Positions 38,401 through 51,211 of a stretch of DNA of 64,000 bases are shown in pieces (position 1 is the stretch's first letter; each line of letters opens with the position of its first letter). The stretch comes from Luscinia megarhynchos. Taxonomy: Eukaryota > Chordata > Aves > Passeriformes > Turdidae. Position numbers and translations under genes: made by a program. The stretch is from contig JAPFBE010000002.1 in assembly GCA_034336665.1 (NCBI GenBank), forward strand, positions 4,758,146 through 4,822,145, read 5' to 3'. The notes beneath the pieces are model-generated. The model was given only the letters and a program-made list of their open reading frames with translations, ran no database searches and had not been told where the DNA came from.

Positions 38401-41400
38401 TGACAAATCACTCTGTCAGTCATCTCTAAATTTCATATTGACTACATTGAAGCAATTACCATTTATTTTTAGAGCATGTTCCATTTTAAACACAAATTAT
38501 TCAGTCCAAGAGATTCTATACTCCGTTGCTATTTAATGGGTTAACAACTCTCAAATTTAAATGGATTTTAATTCTGAGATAAATACTTGACTTTTTGGTT
38601 TTGACTCCAAACATTGGTTGGGAGTTTTAATTCAGGCTTGAAATCAAACAAATGTTGGGGCTCTACAAGCATCTGCAGAGAAATATAAAAATATCTGGAA
38701 AGTGTGAAAGAGCGAGCTTGTTTTGCTAAATGCATAAAATGAAACCTCAGCGTAGGTCTCAATAATAGGCTTGCTGACTGCTGTGCACACTCACTCTCCC
38801 ACAGACCTTCTGCTCTGCAGCAAGGGAACGCTGCCTGCACTGCTGCGTCCTCAGAGAACTTTGCAATACAATGAAGCACAGCGATTCCCTGGGGAACACG
38901 GCGCTGATCACCGACTTCAATATTCCAAACAAGCACCAGGGCTTCCCTCTGTTTTAAGATCTCGAAGAAACAGCTTGCCATATCACTCCACTCCCAGCTC
39001 CCAAAGCACCTCACTGTTTATCTGCATTACCGGCAATGCTCTGGACAAAAGAACGAGGCGCTGGGATCAAGCTAAGGCTCTTTGAACTCATGGAAATGGA
39101 GGGTGAGATTATAAGTGGAAAGGTGGGAGAAGGAAAGTTCTGAGGAGCTAGCAGAGGTTTCTGTTTGCTGCCACCACTGGAGGGAGAGGACAAATAGGAG
39201 CTGCAACAGGTACTGCAGCAAGGGAACCCCGCTTGGGGCTCAGCTCCGCTTGGGGCTCAGCTGCTGCTCTGCTTCAACCCTGCTCCTTCCTGCTGCAAAA
39301 GCAAAAGCAGTCCACAGCCAGCCACTTGCCCCCAGCAGTCTGCTGCCCGGGACAGCAGCCCATTCCACCTGTAGTTTGGACTAGTCTTTCTGGTCCATTT
39401 GCAACAAACATCTGAGATTGAGGACACCACCTTGCCAAGGGACAGTCCCAGCACCGCCTAAGGAGCCCTGCTTGAAGAACCTAAACTTCCTACTTCAGAG
39501 CTAACGACGGGATACCCTAGTCAGACACAGCTCATCAAAAAGACTGACTCACAAGCCCATTATACAGCTGCTTAGCCACCATTCATTAACTGTAAGGAAA
39601 ATAACCCTGGGCTCCCTGCATCAAAGAACCTTGCCATTTCTTCTTAATTAATTCTATGCATCTTGCTGGCCTCAAATCTCAGCTGGAAGAAATCAACTAA
39701 ACTGGATGTCCATCTTATCTTGCCCTTTGCTACTGGCTTCACTTTTATTTTTTTCTGAGTTGCACGACCCCCATCCTTCTGAGATCATCAGAAGAAAACA
39801 AAGTATTGCTGTGTTTTAGGACAAATACATAAGTGCATAAGATCTAGTCTGTTTTAAGCTTTATTAGAATTAATGGTCATGATATCTAAGGCAAATAGAA
39901 ATACACTTCTAAGGAATTAAACCAAATACCTCCAGTATTTGCCATTCAGCCACTGCAGAATTACAACAGCACACAAAATGTTACAGGAGAAATGGGTAAA
40001 AAAAGCCTTAAACAGAAGCAAAACTGACTCATCTCCTTATTGCCAAAACCGAGAAAGCGGCGGAGTGTAAACAAACAACAGACATCCTGGAGAAAAGGGG
40101 GCGTCACAATTCCTTTTCCTGCTAATAGGCAGATACACAAACCCGTATGGGCAGGATCATCCTCCAGCTCCTGCAAGCCAATCTGAGGGAAACGGCCAAT
40201 GCTACAGCAGCATTCCCAGCAGCACAGGTGCCACTGGAGGCAAGGGAGCATCTCAGGTGATGGCGACTCCCAGTGCAACCGTGGCTCATGGCTGTGTCTG
40301 CTGGAAACCTGTGGCAGCTGCAGGCATGATCCGCTCACGTAAGCCACACGCACGCATGGATACCCAGCAGGACTGTCTGGGGCAGTATCCACAAAGGCGC
40401 AACTTTGGCTTGGGCTGGCAAGCACCCCATCTACACAACAGGAGGGAGAGTGAGCCAGGGTACTTCTTTAAAGCTGGTGTTCTCCTCCCTCTCTCTAGAG
40501 GCCCACAAAAACTATGGTCTATACATACTGAAGCCAGGCTTTGTGGGCACCCCTAACTTTGTAGGAAACTACATAGGGAAAGACATAGGACCATAGAGAT
40601 ATTTATAAAGATCAAAAGTCATTATGAAGACAAGCTATGTTCTCCGGCAAAATCTATTATCACAAACTAAGATATTTTGGAATAATTGCTTTTTTTTAAT
40701 TACTAAAAGCCCTTCTGTTTGAACTTTGCAACTGGTGTGGAAATCAGAAGGCTGTTTGGCTGGGTGTTTTTTACAAGCATCTTTCAGAGGTGAAACCACA
40801 GGGCCAATCCTAACGCCTGTTTCCACAAGGCAGATCTAACACTTTAAAACACAGGCAACCTATCCTCTTTGTTAGAACAGTTCCTGGCCCAACACCAACT
40901 GTTCAACACCACCACTCTCACAATTTGAATCCTCCCTACAATACCACAGCCACATCTTTCGCAGTACTTCAAAAGGCTAAATAAGCTAAATTTTGCTCTT
41001 GGTATTTTTCCAAGTCACTGCATTGTTTGTAAGAAGACTATTCAAAAGGAGACAAGTAGAAGGATTTAGTACTACCTTGAATGAACGCTACTCAGCACAC
41101 AACAGAGCACGTGCAGAACTACACGAAGCTTCACAGGGATTATCTCACAATGGCAAAGGATGCAAGAAAAAACAAAACACAAAGCCACTGAGGAATGCAC
41201 TTTAGTAACAAGTCTTAGCCAGTTATTTACTGTAAAGCAGTAAAGACCATATTGCTTATCAGAATGCACTTTAAATACTGAGCATATGAATTTGGGATTA
41301 ATTATTTGGGCTGTTCTGAGCACGTGTACACAGTTTGCTTTCAAATAAATCACTGTCACATTCAAATCTTGATAGCTTGTGATAAAGTCACTGAGTGGAT

Positions 41401-42705
41401 CAGTTCACACTCTGGCCTGCTCTGGTTTCAAATGAGTAAGCTGATTGATACTAGAAGTTTAGGAGTCTAAAGCTCAGGTCACATTAAGTCAGAAACACAT
41501 CAGTGATAGTATCACACAAGTGACAAAACATGCCATCCACCCTTAAATCACATGCTACTTGCTGCTCACAAATGCATTGCCATCTGACCAACCACTCTTT
41601 GTTTTGAGCTAACTCCCTGCTCACCCTCCTGAAAGAAACAAATAAATAGATCCCCCATTTCCTGTGTAAGAACACATACCCTTTTCCCCTGTACTAGACT
41701 GAGATTGCATTGACAGGATGAGTGGTGTGGGTTGACTAAGCATGTGCTGCCTTTTACATCTACTTCTGCTTCCAGCGTGAAAATCAACATTGCACCTGTG
41801 CTGTCCAAACAGGGTGTGCACTTCAGAGGCAGACAGAAGGGAAGCAGAGAGAGCAGCCAGGATACATACTGTACTCCACTTCTTCACAAAACACACATAC
41901 TACACAGAGAAATGATAATCCCTTCTTAGTGGAAAATCCAAATTTTCAAAATGAATCCCCAAGCCAAAATGAATTACTGTAATAACTGCAATCCTTGTAT
42001 GAGCACTAATCAGAAAGGCATAGCTGACCACCTGCTATGTGCTACCACTGGCACAGCAGCACCCTGCCCCTAATAGCTGCTCAGACAGGGCTAGGTGCCC
42101 CATGGAACACGACAGTGGTGCTGGTAAACACAGGGACAGGAGCACAGCCTGACTGACTGTTGTACAGTCTCACTACGCACTTCTGCTGAGTGCAGCATAT
42201 TAAAAAAAAAGGCAGTACTGCAGCTCCAAATAGCAGGATGCAAAAATCTAAACCCAGGCCAAGCCATTTCTTCTGCAACTACAGAGAAACACACGGGAAA
42301 CGATGCAAGAGAGAACAAAATGAATTGTACTGCCCGTGTCAGTACAAACCCATTATCTGTGCAGGCTGCAAAATGAGAAACGCAGCATTTGACAATGCTA
42401 CAGGCTAGGGCAATGTTCTTAACATACTTATAAGTTATTTTATTTAATTGATAAAAAAATGCAGTTACGTAATAACACAAGGTAATAACCAAAATATGAA
42501 GTCACAAGATTGGCTTACAGCAACAGAGCACGGGGGGGAAGTGGGGGAAAGCAGTTCGTGCTTTAAATTTTGCTGCATTGTCAGGGAGCCAAGAAGCAAA
42601 ACTGGGGGCTACTGCTTTTACAAGGAATGGACGTAACCAGCAAAAATTCGGCACTGGACTCTCCATCACCGCCTGCGTGCATCCACATCCCCAAATGATA
42701 TCAAT
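35488..42705. other. non-coding DNA left of the CpG island
   Basis: No coding exon is recognised. GC content rises somewhat from about 38.7 kb towards the island, and frames of 154 and 148 codons occur on the minus strand (39961-40425 and 38568-39014) without familiar domains. If a gene runs leftwards from the island, this would be the start of its first intron. A 17-bp perfect tandem duplication lies at 39229-39262. Confidence 0.65.
39229..39262. repeat. perfect 17-bp tandem duplication
   Basis: CCGCTTGGGGCTCAGCT is present twice head to tail with no mismatch. It lies in a moderately GC-rich patch about 3.5 kb from the CpG island. Confidence 0.9.
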
Positions 42706-43109
42706 CCCCGCCGGCACGTCGCTCGTCATAATTCTACACTATCTGGTCGCCGGCGGAATTCAGCCGGCAGGCCGACGACTCATCCCGTACCCCAGCGGGG
42801 CCCGAGGAGCTCCCCGGAGAGCGACCCCTCCGGAGCGGCCCCGGCCCGGGCAGCGCTGCCGGCCCGCGGGCTCCCGTCCCGCACGGACCGCCGAGGCACA
42901 AAGGCGGCACCGCGCAGCCGGGCACGGTGACAGCGCACACCCGCGACCCGCCGCCGCATCCCGCCGGCCGGGCGGGCGGGAAGGGCCTTTCCCGGAGCCG
43001 AGGCCGCCGCCGGCTCCATCCCGCCTGGCACTTCTCCGCCGGGAGCCGACGCCACCCGCCCCCGCCCCACCACCCTCACCCGGGGCCGGGCGGCAGCAGC
43101 CCCTCGTAC

Positions 43110-43139
43110 CTGGACAATGCCGGCCTGGGCACAGCTCAT
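43110..43139 (-). CDS. candidate first coding exon piece (10 codons), unrecognised gene
   Basis: On the minus strand an ATG at 43139-43137 has A at -3 (AGCATGA). It opens a ten-codon frame reading MSCAQAGIVQ that stops exactly at a CCAG|GTACGA splice donor (GT at 43109-43108), leaving phase 0. An in-frame TGA lies upstream at 43184-43182, so this ATG would be the first methionine of that frame. The position inside the CpG island suits a first exon. Against it: the peptide is too short to identify, no downstream exon was recognised in the 43 kb to the left, and donor-like words are not rare in GC-rich DNA. I do not recognise the gene. Another possible leader donor (GCG|GTGAGC) lies upstream at 43580-43579. 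Confidence 0.3.
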
Positions 43140-43398
43140 GCTCCCCCGGCGAGGGCAGGTCTCACATCCCACACGTGCCTGTCAGCCGGCAGGGAAGGCG
43201 AGCGGGCGGGGTACCGGCGTGCCAGCCCCCGCCGAGCCGCACCATAGTCCAGCACCGGCTGATACGCCCCGCAGCACCGCCGCGCTCCCTCCCTCCTCCT
43301 CTTCCTCCGCCCCGCCAGCCTCCTCCCACCTCGCCGCCTGTCGCTGGGTACCGGCCGCCTGGAGCCACCCACACGGCGCGGCGGGCGCCCGGCAGCGC

Positions 43399-43460
43399 CG
43401 CCCGGCCCGGCCCGGCCCGCCCTCCGCGCCCCGGCCCGGCCCGGCCCTCCGCGCCCCCCG
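43399..43460. repeat. CCCGG-rich duplication with G-quadruplex potential
   Basis: The plus strand carries repeated CCCGG units followed by CCCTCCGCGCC, and this ~26-bp module occurs twice in a row with a one- to two-base difference. The minus strand therefore has many GGG runs separated by CC, the classic pattern of a stable G-quadruplex. It sits in the middle of the CpG island, about 260-350 bp upstream of the candidate minus-strand start codon, and could influence promoter openness. Confidence 0.8.
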
Positions 43461-43578
43461 GTCCGTCCCAGGCCGCCCGCCCGCCGAGCCCACCCGCGGG
43501 CCGCCCCTCTCGCACCGCCCTCCCCGCTCAGCATCCCGGCTCTCTCCCGCGGGGACATCACCGCGCACAGCCCAGCTC

Positions 43579-43580
43579 AC
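43579..43580 (-). other. candidate minus-strand splice donor GCG|GTGAGC
   Basis: The minus-strand sequence CGAAGCGCG|GTGAGCTGGG matches the donor consensus at GTGAG. It could end an upstream untranslated first exon that begins in the 43.6-43.7 kb part of the island. There is no transcript evidence in the sequence itself. Confidence 0.3.
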
Positions 43581-43759
43581 CGCGCTTCGGGCGTGGAGGC
43601 GGAAAAAAATCAACGTGTTCTCCTCTTTGCCCCTTGAAGTCGCGGCCGCCGCCCTCACACCAAGTGCTCGCCAGCGCCTCCTCGCCTAGGGAACATGCAC
43701 CTTTCACCATCTCCAGCCTCTCCCCCTGGACAGGGGTTTATGACTAACCCCTGGACAAA

Positions 43760-43761
43760 GT
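43760..43761 (+). other. candidate plus-strand splice donor AAA|GTAAGT
   Basis: GGACAAA|GTAAGTCG gives six of six intronic consensus bases. It lies 70 bp beyond the right edge of the CpG island, where the donor of a plus-strand first exon would be expected. No start codon with a clear frame leads into it, so an untranslated or non-coding first exon is the likelier version. Confidence 0.3.
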
Positions 43762-46700
43762 AAGTCGCTGTACCACAGCTGTGAAAAGATCAAGTTTTAA
43801 AATGCAGTTCAGGATGGGGTCAGAGGTGCTTTACGTTCATTTCTGCCACAGGTCTTGCAAACCGGTTCACCGAAAACACGCCAGGAGCTGCTGGGACTGC
43901 AGGGAACAACAGCGTCCAGCAGCAACTTGCTGTGTCTGCATTCACCAGCCAAAAGGGCTGAAGGACAGCTCTTCTCGTCAGCTGGCAGAGGGAAAGACAG
44001 AGCAATCCTGTAGAGGCCCACTTACCCCCTCCCCTCATTTTTGTAGATAAAAGTTTAGGTTTTTTTAATAGCACTTTTTAAAAACCATCCTATTGGAGTG
44101 GATTCACACCCACCCGCTACTAAATATATAAATTTTCAAGACTCTCCTGGATCTTAATTTGTATCCCATAGCAAAAACATGTTGATAAAAGCCACAAACA
44201 TGTCCAGTTACTTCACAAATGAAGCTAAGTTTGTTTCTAAAACCTTCTTTGCAATCTCCCCTCTTATGGGTTTCTTTGGATCTAACACTTCCTGTGATTG
44301 GTATTGGTGCAAGAAATACTTGCTTTAGTTTGGTAATCAATTCACTCCAAAATACTTTCAGACACATTGTGGCCTCTAATTTTCATTTGATCATCCCATT
44401 TTCTTTCTTAAAGAGGTGGAACAGGAGACATTAGAATCCTGTATAAGCAGAAACCTCAGAAGGAAAATTACATTGGATTTGGGGAAAAGAATGGCTTGGT
44501 ATTTTATACCATTAGTGAAGGATGAAATATACCAACAGTCAGAATTACCCACACACAATACCAGTAAGTGGGCTAATTCCCTGTGCATTGAGAGTGGGAA
44601 GAAAGGGGCACCCATCATCAAAAAGCAGCTCCAGCTTTTCCTCAGGAGCAAGGCAGATCAAAAGGCACACCAATAGTGAAGGCCACATGAGCAAATGTCC
44701 ATCTCAGGACACTCTTCTGCAGGTGATGTTTGAGCAAGCACACTGCCTCTTCTCATCCAGCAGAACCATCCACTGATGACAGATTGCAGTGGGCCATGAT
44801 GACAAAATCCTGCAGGAGGCCTCCAAATAGATATTTCCCTCCCTGTTTTAAATCTGTATATCAACATTTACAATGGAAATGCCTACAGTAGGCATGTGCT
44901 TTTGCCTTCGCACTTTGAAAGTTTAAATAGGAATGAAAAAAATAGTTATAAGGGAGAGTGTCAGAGCAAAGTTCACACAATAATTTTTTGAAGCAGAGTA
45001 GAGAACTGGTCCAAGCTTCCTCACTCTTGATTCATTGCCCCCTCACAGCTTTTGCCCAGCTCCTTCTGCTCTTCAGGTTACTGGTGTAATTCTACATCTA
45101 CAGGCTTCTCATCAAGGGTGGACATATATACTGATTTTATCAAAAACATTAAGTTAAGCAAAACCAGGAAAACCTGATAAGTGCACATGTTCTAAAAGCA
45201 GTCTAAATCCAGCAGCTCGGACTTCAAGCCTGGTTATGAATTTTAGAGGCAGCTTAATATTATAGATGTGCAATGAGGAGTCAGAACCCCAATGAACATA
45301 TTTCAGGGAGATATAAAGCACAGGACCTTGTCATGATCTGTGGACCTGGGAAGAGGAGCCCCTTTAGGACAGAGCATACACTTTCCTCTTTAGAAGCTAC
45401 CAGCCTGGCTTTCCTTTAAGACTGAAAAGAACATCCTGAATCTGCTATAAGAGAAGGAAGTTAAAAATTGTCCCCTGCTGGAATTTATGTAAAACCAGAG
45501 ATCAAAATTAAGATCAAGAGGCAAAATGCATACCCACTTCCAGTAGACATACACTCAAATACTGAGCAGAAGCTGAATGTGGCAAAGATGAACCAGGCTT
45601 TGAAGAGGACATTTTGCCCTGCTGTTTCTCAAAAGAATGAAATTATACATATTGGAAATAAAGTGGTTTGCATTGTAACTCGGCATTTTACTGAAAAGAA
45701 GGAGAGTTGCATAATGCATAAGGAGCTTTAAAATTAGACTAAAGTTTGGCAGTTCAAATTCTTATCTATATAATAAACAAACCTCTGAATTTCATATGCC
45801 TACCTTTTATACACTCCCCAGCCTCCCACAGACTAAGCAAAACAGCACATTTTGCTGTCTTACAGGCTTGCTGACAAGTCCTGGTGTCTTTTCAGACATA
45901 GGCTATGCCCTATTCATGCCTCAGGACAGGTCTGCAGGCAGTACAAGATGAAGATGATTTGGGCAGCAAGTGACCAAGATGTGTGTCTGTTTTGCAGAAA
46001 ATTTTGGACAATTTTGACAGCCAGAGAATAGTCCTGCAAAAGCAGGAAATGGAAGCAAGAAAAATTTGTCTTGGGGAGGGTGGAAAAAGCGAGATGAAGC
46101 AACCATGTCTTTCCCTACCAAAGGTACATAGATACGTACTCTTGAGTTGGCACAGGACAGATTCCATGGCATTTCCAAAATCTCTCATTTTAGTGGGTCA
46201 TGCCTGATATATATCAGAGGAATGTCTATTTGGTATAGCATACTTTGTAGTTATTTGTAAGTGCTTTGGTCAAATAAGAGGGAAAAAATGGGAAATTTTT
46301 GTTATTCTTAAAAATGTCAGGCACACCTTGATCTGGAGAAATGACAGCTGTGTTGGTTGTTGTGTTAAGCCAATAAAAAGAACCAGCAAAACCCCACTTG
46401 ATGTCCTCTTCAAGACTCAAGCTGATCTGGGTGATGATGGTAGGACTGAGTAAGGCTCTCACAGAATGTACTCATACCTTGCATTTGTAGGGGGCCAGGT
46501 ACAAACAGACTCAAGCTTTCCTCAAAAGAGCTTTTCTAAAAGAAGAAATGGTCAGTCTCTGAATCATTGACTAGGGATGCTCTTGCCTTAAAGCTGTGTG
46601 AAGTCCAAGAGTAACTTTAAGCTGCTTAAGCCCCTTGAATCAGTCAAACATAGGAGCACAGCCATTATCCTGCCACTGGGTCTGGGTGGCCTTTGAAAAA

Positions 46701-47889
46701 ATAAAGACTGGATGATTGATAAGTGGGAATCCACCACCTTGGCAGAATAGGGTAATTTAACAGTTCACATGTATGTTTGGATATATCCTAAGGTTTTATG
46801 CTGGAATCATCTCCAGCTGAGCTAGATGCCATATAGGTCTCTTTTCTGCAACGTAGTATTCACTAAATTTTACCAATAAACACAATTTTCACCAATAAAG
46901 AGACTGCCACTCAGATGATCTAGGTTGTCATATCTCAATAGCAGTAGGTATTTGTCTGGTGTAGGTGCTCAGATTTCAGGCCCTAACTTTCTTTAGCTGC
47001 TGTAACCATCCTTCCTTTCTGGCAACCCAAATCTGGACATCTGGAGAGGCCATGATGGACAGTCTCCTAGAACACAAGATCAAAGATTGTAACTGTTAAA
47101 GATTTATAGGGGACAGGGGTAAAAGTGGTTTCTGTCCTAGCAGGACTTCACCACCTATCAATATTTTTTCTCAGAGGACCAGACAGCATGCTATGCAACA
47201 GCCGTAACTCCATTCCTGTTTTATCCCAGGTGTATAGAGAAGTTTCTTTACAGAGGGCCTGAATTACTGGAGTATTTCACCAACTTGATCAAGATAATTC
47301 TAGCCCCTCATCTGCAATCATTTTCATGGCCTGATTTTTGCAGTTTCGCCTAATTCTTTTACATGTAGTTATACACAAGTCTGATGTTTGCCTCTGTTAA
47401 GTTCATTTTCCTCTACCTTGACTCTCTTTATGGAGCAAATGACAACCAGCTTCAAAATAGAAGGAGGTTAAATATTAGCATCCCTGACAGAAGAGAATCA
47501 GCAATTATGAAACATTATTCTACGTGGGCAAACACACTGCATATTTTTCCTGCATAAAGCCTATGATAATGCTACTAAGAGACAAATTATTTTTACAACT
47601 AAGGCTCTACTTTATGAAAAAAAATTTTAAAGCATTTTCAATGACACAAGGATTGAGCCTACAAGCTGTTCTGCCACCAATGAAATTATTTTGGTGAGTG
47701 TTTCTGTAGCTTCTTTGATATGTCCTTAGTGAATGGTGATTTCATATTACAGCTTTTTCTTCCATACCAGGGAAGTGAGGGTAGGAATCAGTCTCTTCTC
47801 ATCTACCTGACTGTTATAAAACTTAAAAGAGCTCAGTATATTTGAGACTCCCTCATCTAATATGTATCAGAGTTCTCAGTCAGTTTAGA

Positions 47890-47916
47890 GATTGCATGGA
47901 TTGCATGGATTGCATA
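47890..47916. repeat. three tandem GATTGCATG units
   Basis: Nine-base unit GATTGCATG repeated three times, the last copy ending GATTGCATA. The unit overlaps a TGCAT word shared with POU-type sites, but a short slippage repeat is the simpler explanation. Confidence 0.85.
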
Positions 47917-50900
47917 AAGTTGGACACTCAGAGTACACATATGCACTATAGATACTTTGAGTGCATATATAAATATAGAGTAGAGTATAATTTCTGATCT
48001 GGTGGTCCCACACCTTCTCACTAAGGCTTTCCCTTGGTCCTTCAGTACCCGCTGTTTACTGGTTAATTCTCCACTAGCTGAATGGGAGTCAGACCAACAG
48101 CTTCCACTGGTACACCACAGAGAGGTGAAAGCATGTGCACAAGCAGTGCTTTCCAAGGAGGGGAAAAAAGTTGAAATTTCACCTTTCATGGGTTTTTAAG
48201 CCTGTTGCATCAGTTCAGACATCTCAGAAGATCTCTCCCAGACTGAACTGGAAAAGGATCAAGCCCAAGAAAAGCAGGGGTATTTCTCTTACCTTGTGAA
48301 AGCACACTAAGCCAAAAATCACTGTATACTCAGTAGGGTGGTGAAGATAAGATTATTCCTGCCTGCACCCAGGCCTTGAATTTTTTTTTTGAAGATGCCA
48401 AATGCTCAGTTGTTTTGGCCTCCCTCTCAAAGATTCCCAGACAAATCATTAATTATTTACATTTTTCTCAACACTGACCCACCACTGAGTAGCAGGCCTG
48501 TTTTAACTAGGTTGGAATGAATAGAAGAGCTCATCGTCCACATTTATTTGGCTGATAAACAATTCAGTAGTAACAGAGGGCTGAATTAACAGATGAAGGC
48601 AGATGGGCTTATGGAATAAAGGAGGGACTGAGAGAGAGGTTATATTGAGAGAGCAGAAGGATTGGAAAAAGATCAACCAAAAATGGGCCAGCATGGTAAG
48701 CCATATGTCTCTTCTAAATGTTTTTTTTTGCTCTTGTTGTTTGATTGTCACAGTGCTTCATAACTATCAGTTGTTTTGTTCTGAGATTTTCAGGTTTTTG
48801 GGTTTTTGGTGTTGTTTTTTTGCAGGAAATGCTTCTCAAGAGTCCAAATTCAAAGCGTGGACACTCCATTTCATATGGGGTGAAGATCTATGTTATTTTT
48901 ACAAATCTATAAAGTCAAAATTATATAAATATAGCTATAGTAAGCACAGATTCACAGCCACCCTCAGTCATTCTGTAATGTCAGATCCACCTCCCCATGC
49001 AAATACTGTAGAGATAAGTCTGGCATGGGTTCAGTTGCCACTGTCTTCCTTCATCTGTCAATATATCCTACTAATAGAAAGGAAAAGAAGTGGATATTCA
49101 CTTAAGTAGCATATCCCTTCCAATTGCAGCCAAAAGAACCTACTATGAAATGTCATAATCATTCAGGACAGATGTCCTGCAATTATACACAGCCTTCTAC
49201 AATATTTCTGACAGCCTTTGGTTGATATCAGTTATGCCAGGCTTAGACTTCAGTAATAAAACATCAGTTTGAATCCCCACCCCACTACATCAATTTTCTT
49301 AATTAATTACTTTAATATTGGGAGCAAAAGGAGAGCAGTAAGACAAAAACAAAGTTGCATTATAATAGCTTACAGCTTTCTTCTCTAGCACCTTGGTGTA
49401 GGCTGTTTTCTCATCTTCTGTACTATCAATCCCTTTTCAGCTTGCAGTCAGCAGGTCCCAGGGCTTTGTCACCTGCAGAGGAGGATAACAAGGATAACAA
49501 AGCTTTATCCAAGCTGTTGCTGGCTCTGCATCCCTGGCTGCTGCTCCTGGCCACAAGTCCTACCTGCTCTCCTGGTTGAACCTTGCACCCCTGTTTGAGC
49601 CCTGCCTGCTCCTCCAGCTCTGCTATTGCAAATCTTGCTCTTGCCCTTGCTCTGCCAGTTCTTCTAGCTCACTATGAAAGCTTTGCTTATAGATGCTTCT
49701 CTTTTCTATCAGCATTTCAGCTCCAAGGACTCCTTACCAAGGCCTCTGCAGACATTGCAAATTCTTTTAGTCCTCAATTTCACATTCACAAATCATGTTC
49801 ACAAACTTGAAATTATGCCACTATATCGCTGTATCTGCTGGATACTGAGAAATGACTACCCCATATACATAATTTGCTTTACCTCTGCCTTTGAAGTACA
49901 AGTGATGTGACTATGACGGTGCTCAGCTATGAAGTCTGAGGGCCAGGTTTACAAAACTTAGATGTACCAGCTGGTAGTAGCTTTTTGGCATCTACTAGGT
50001 TTACAGAGTACTTTCTCTGCCTTTAAGTGCTCACACAATTTCTGATCTCTACTTACCACCAACTCATACATATTCAAGCAATTCTTGCTGCAGAGAAGTT
50101 CTTGAAGTTTTCATGCATAACTCCCTTTTCTTGTAAGTTGCATTAATTACACTAGGAATGTTCATCAGCCCCAATAATCATTTCAGCAATTTTAAACTGA
50201 AAGGTCAGCCTGAAAAACCCCACAAGCAATGCTTTTATGCTCAGTGAGAAGTATAGCTAAATACTTTGCTTTCAACAGCTTGCCTTAAAAAGACATTACC
50301 ACTGGCTGTCTCATCTAATGACTAGAAAGCATAGCAAAGTTATATTCCTACATTAAAGAAACATTTATGTTATGTACCACTGAAAAATACATCAATATGA
50401 GAAATGCATCAGGCCTACTCAGTGTACACAAATGCAGAACAAATACTGTCTTCTCATGAGTACATGTGAAGCAGCAGCAAAATTTAGGCCTCAGCAGTTC
50501 TGAGTAACTTGAGTCACACCTGGGATTTCCTTCTGTATTTATGATGAGCTTCTTTAATCCTACCTGTTCTCTGAAGCAGGGCATTGAGAAAGTCCATGTT
50601 CATGGCTCCAGTTCACATCTAAGGTAAGAGCTGCTCCTCACCCAGCAGCCCTACATACAATGCAGCATTAGGGGATAAGCAAGGCTGATATTTGGCTCAC
50701 ACAATACTAGCAGAGACTGTTCTCTATGGAGAACTTAGCAAATGTGCTGTTAATAACACACCAGACTTGCAATTCAGCTGTATTGTCTCTGCAAAGCTTA
50801 ACAGGAGTAAAAAGCAATAAAAACTGTTTTGACACTGTTAGCAGATGTGAATGACTACACACTATTCTATTGAGAAAGTCAGAGTTGCATGTTACATCCT

Positions 50901-51211
50901 AGAGCTTATCCATACACGGTTTGAAACAGAAGAAGCAACGATAGAATTATGGACAGGTCATGCAGAGCAGCAGCTGAAGTCCCCTCTGAGCCTTGTGTAC
51001 CAGGCAAGCACTTAGGGTCGATTGCTGAGCCCTGTAAGTCAGTACAATTGGTGTACCAGTGCTTCTACAATCTAGCAAGCCACCTGCAAGAACTCATCAG
51101 ACATTATGAAATAGTGGTCTTTCATGCTGCGCAGTTTTGAAGGGGCTGTTCTCTCTTTATTTCATTGCATAAAAGGGAAGGAATGGTCTATATTCCATCC
51201 CGTCTCCCCCA

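Larger units (their letters stand above)
42706..43690. promoter_or_regulatory. CpG island promoter region
   Basis: About 1 kb of very GC-rich, CpG-dense DNA begins abruptly near 42706 and ends near 43690, inside AT-rich, CpG-poor sequence. It contains several Sp1/KLF-type GC boxes (GGGCGGG at about 42970-42977, CCCCGCCCC near 43061-43068, GGGCGGGG at 43204-43211), an E-box CACGTG at 43172-43177, a NotI-type GCGGCCGC at 43642-43649, and no TATA box. This is the usual form of a broad vertebrate housekeeping or developmental promoter with its first exon. Candidate splice donors exist on both strands, so direction is not settled; two minus-strand donors inside the island favour leftward transcription slightly. 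The 389-codon plus-strand frame and the overlapping 190-, 158-, 141- and 130-codon frames are Pro/Arg/Gly-rich and arise from stop-poor GC-rich sequence. Confidence 0.93.

Noticed and set aside
42578..43747. 389-codon plus-strand open frame, plus 190-, 158-, 141- and 130-codon overlapping frames
   Set aside because: They coincide with the CpG island, are rich in Pro, Arg, Gly and Ala, overlap in several phases on both strands, and show no domain. GC-rich DNA lacks stop codons by composition.
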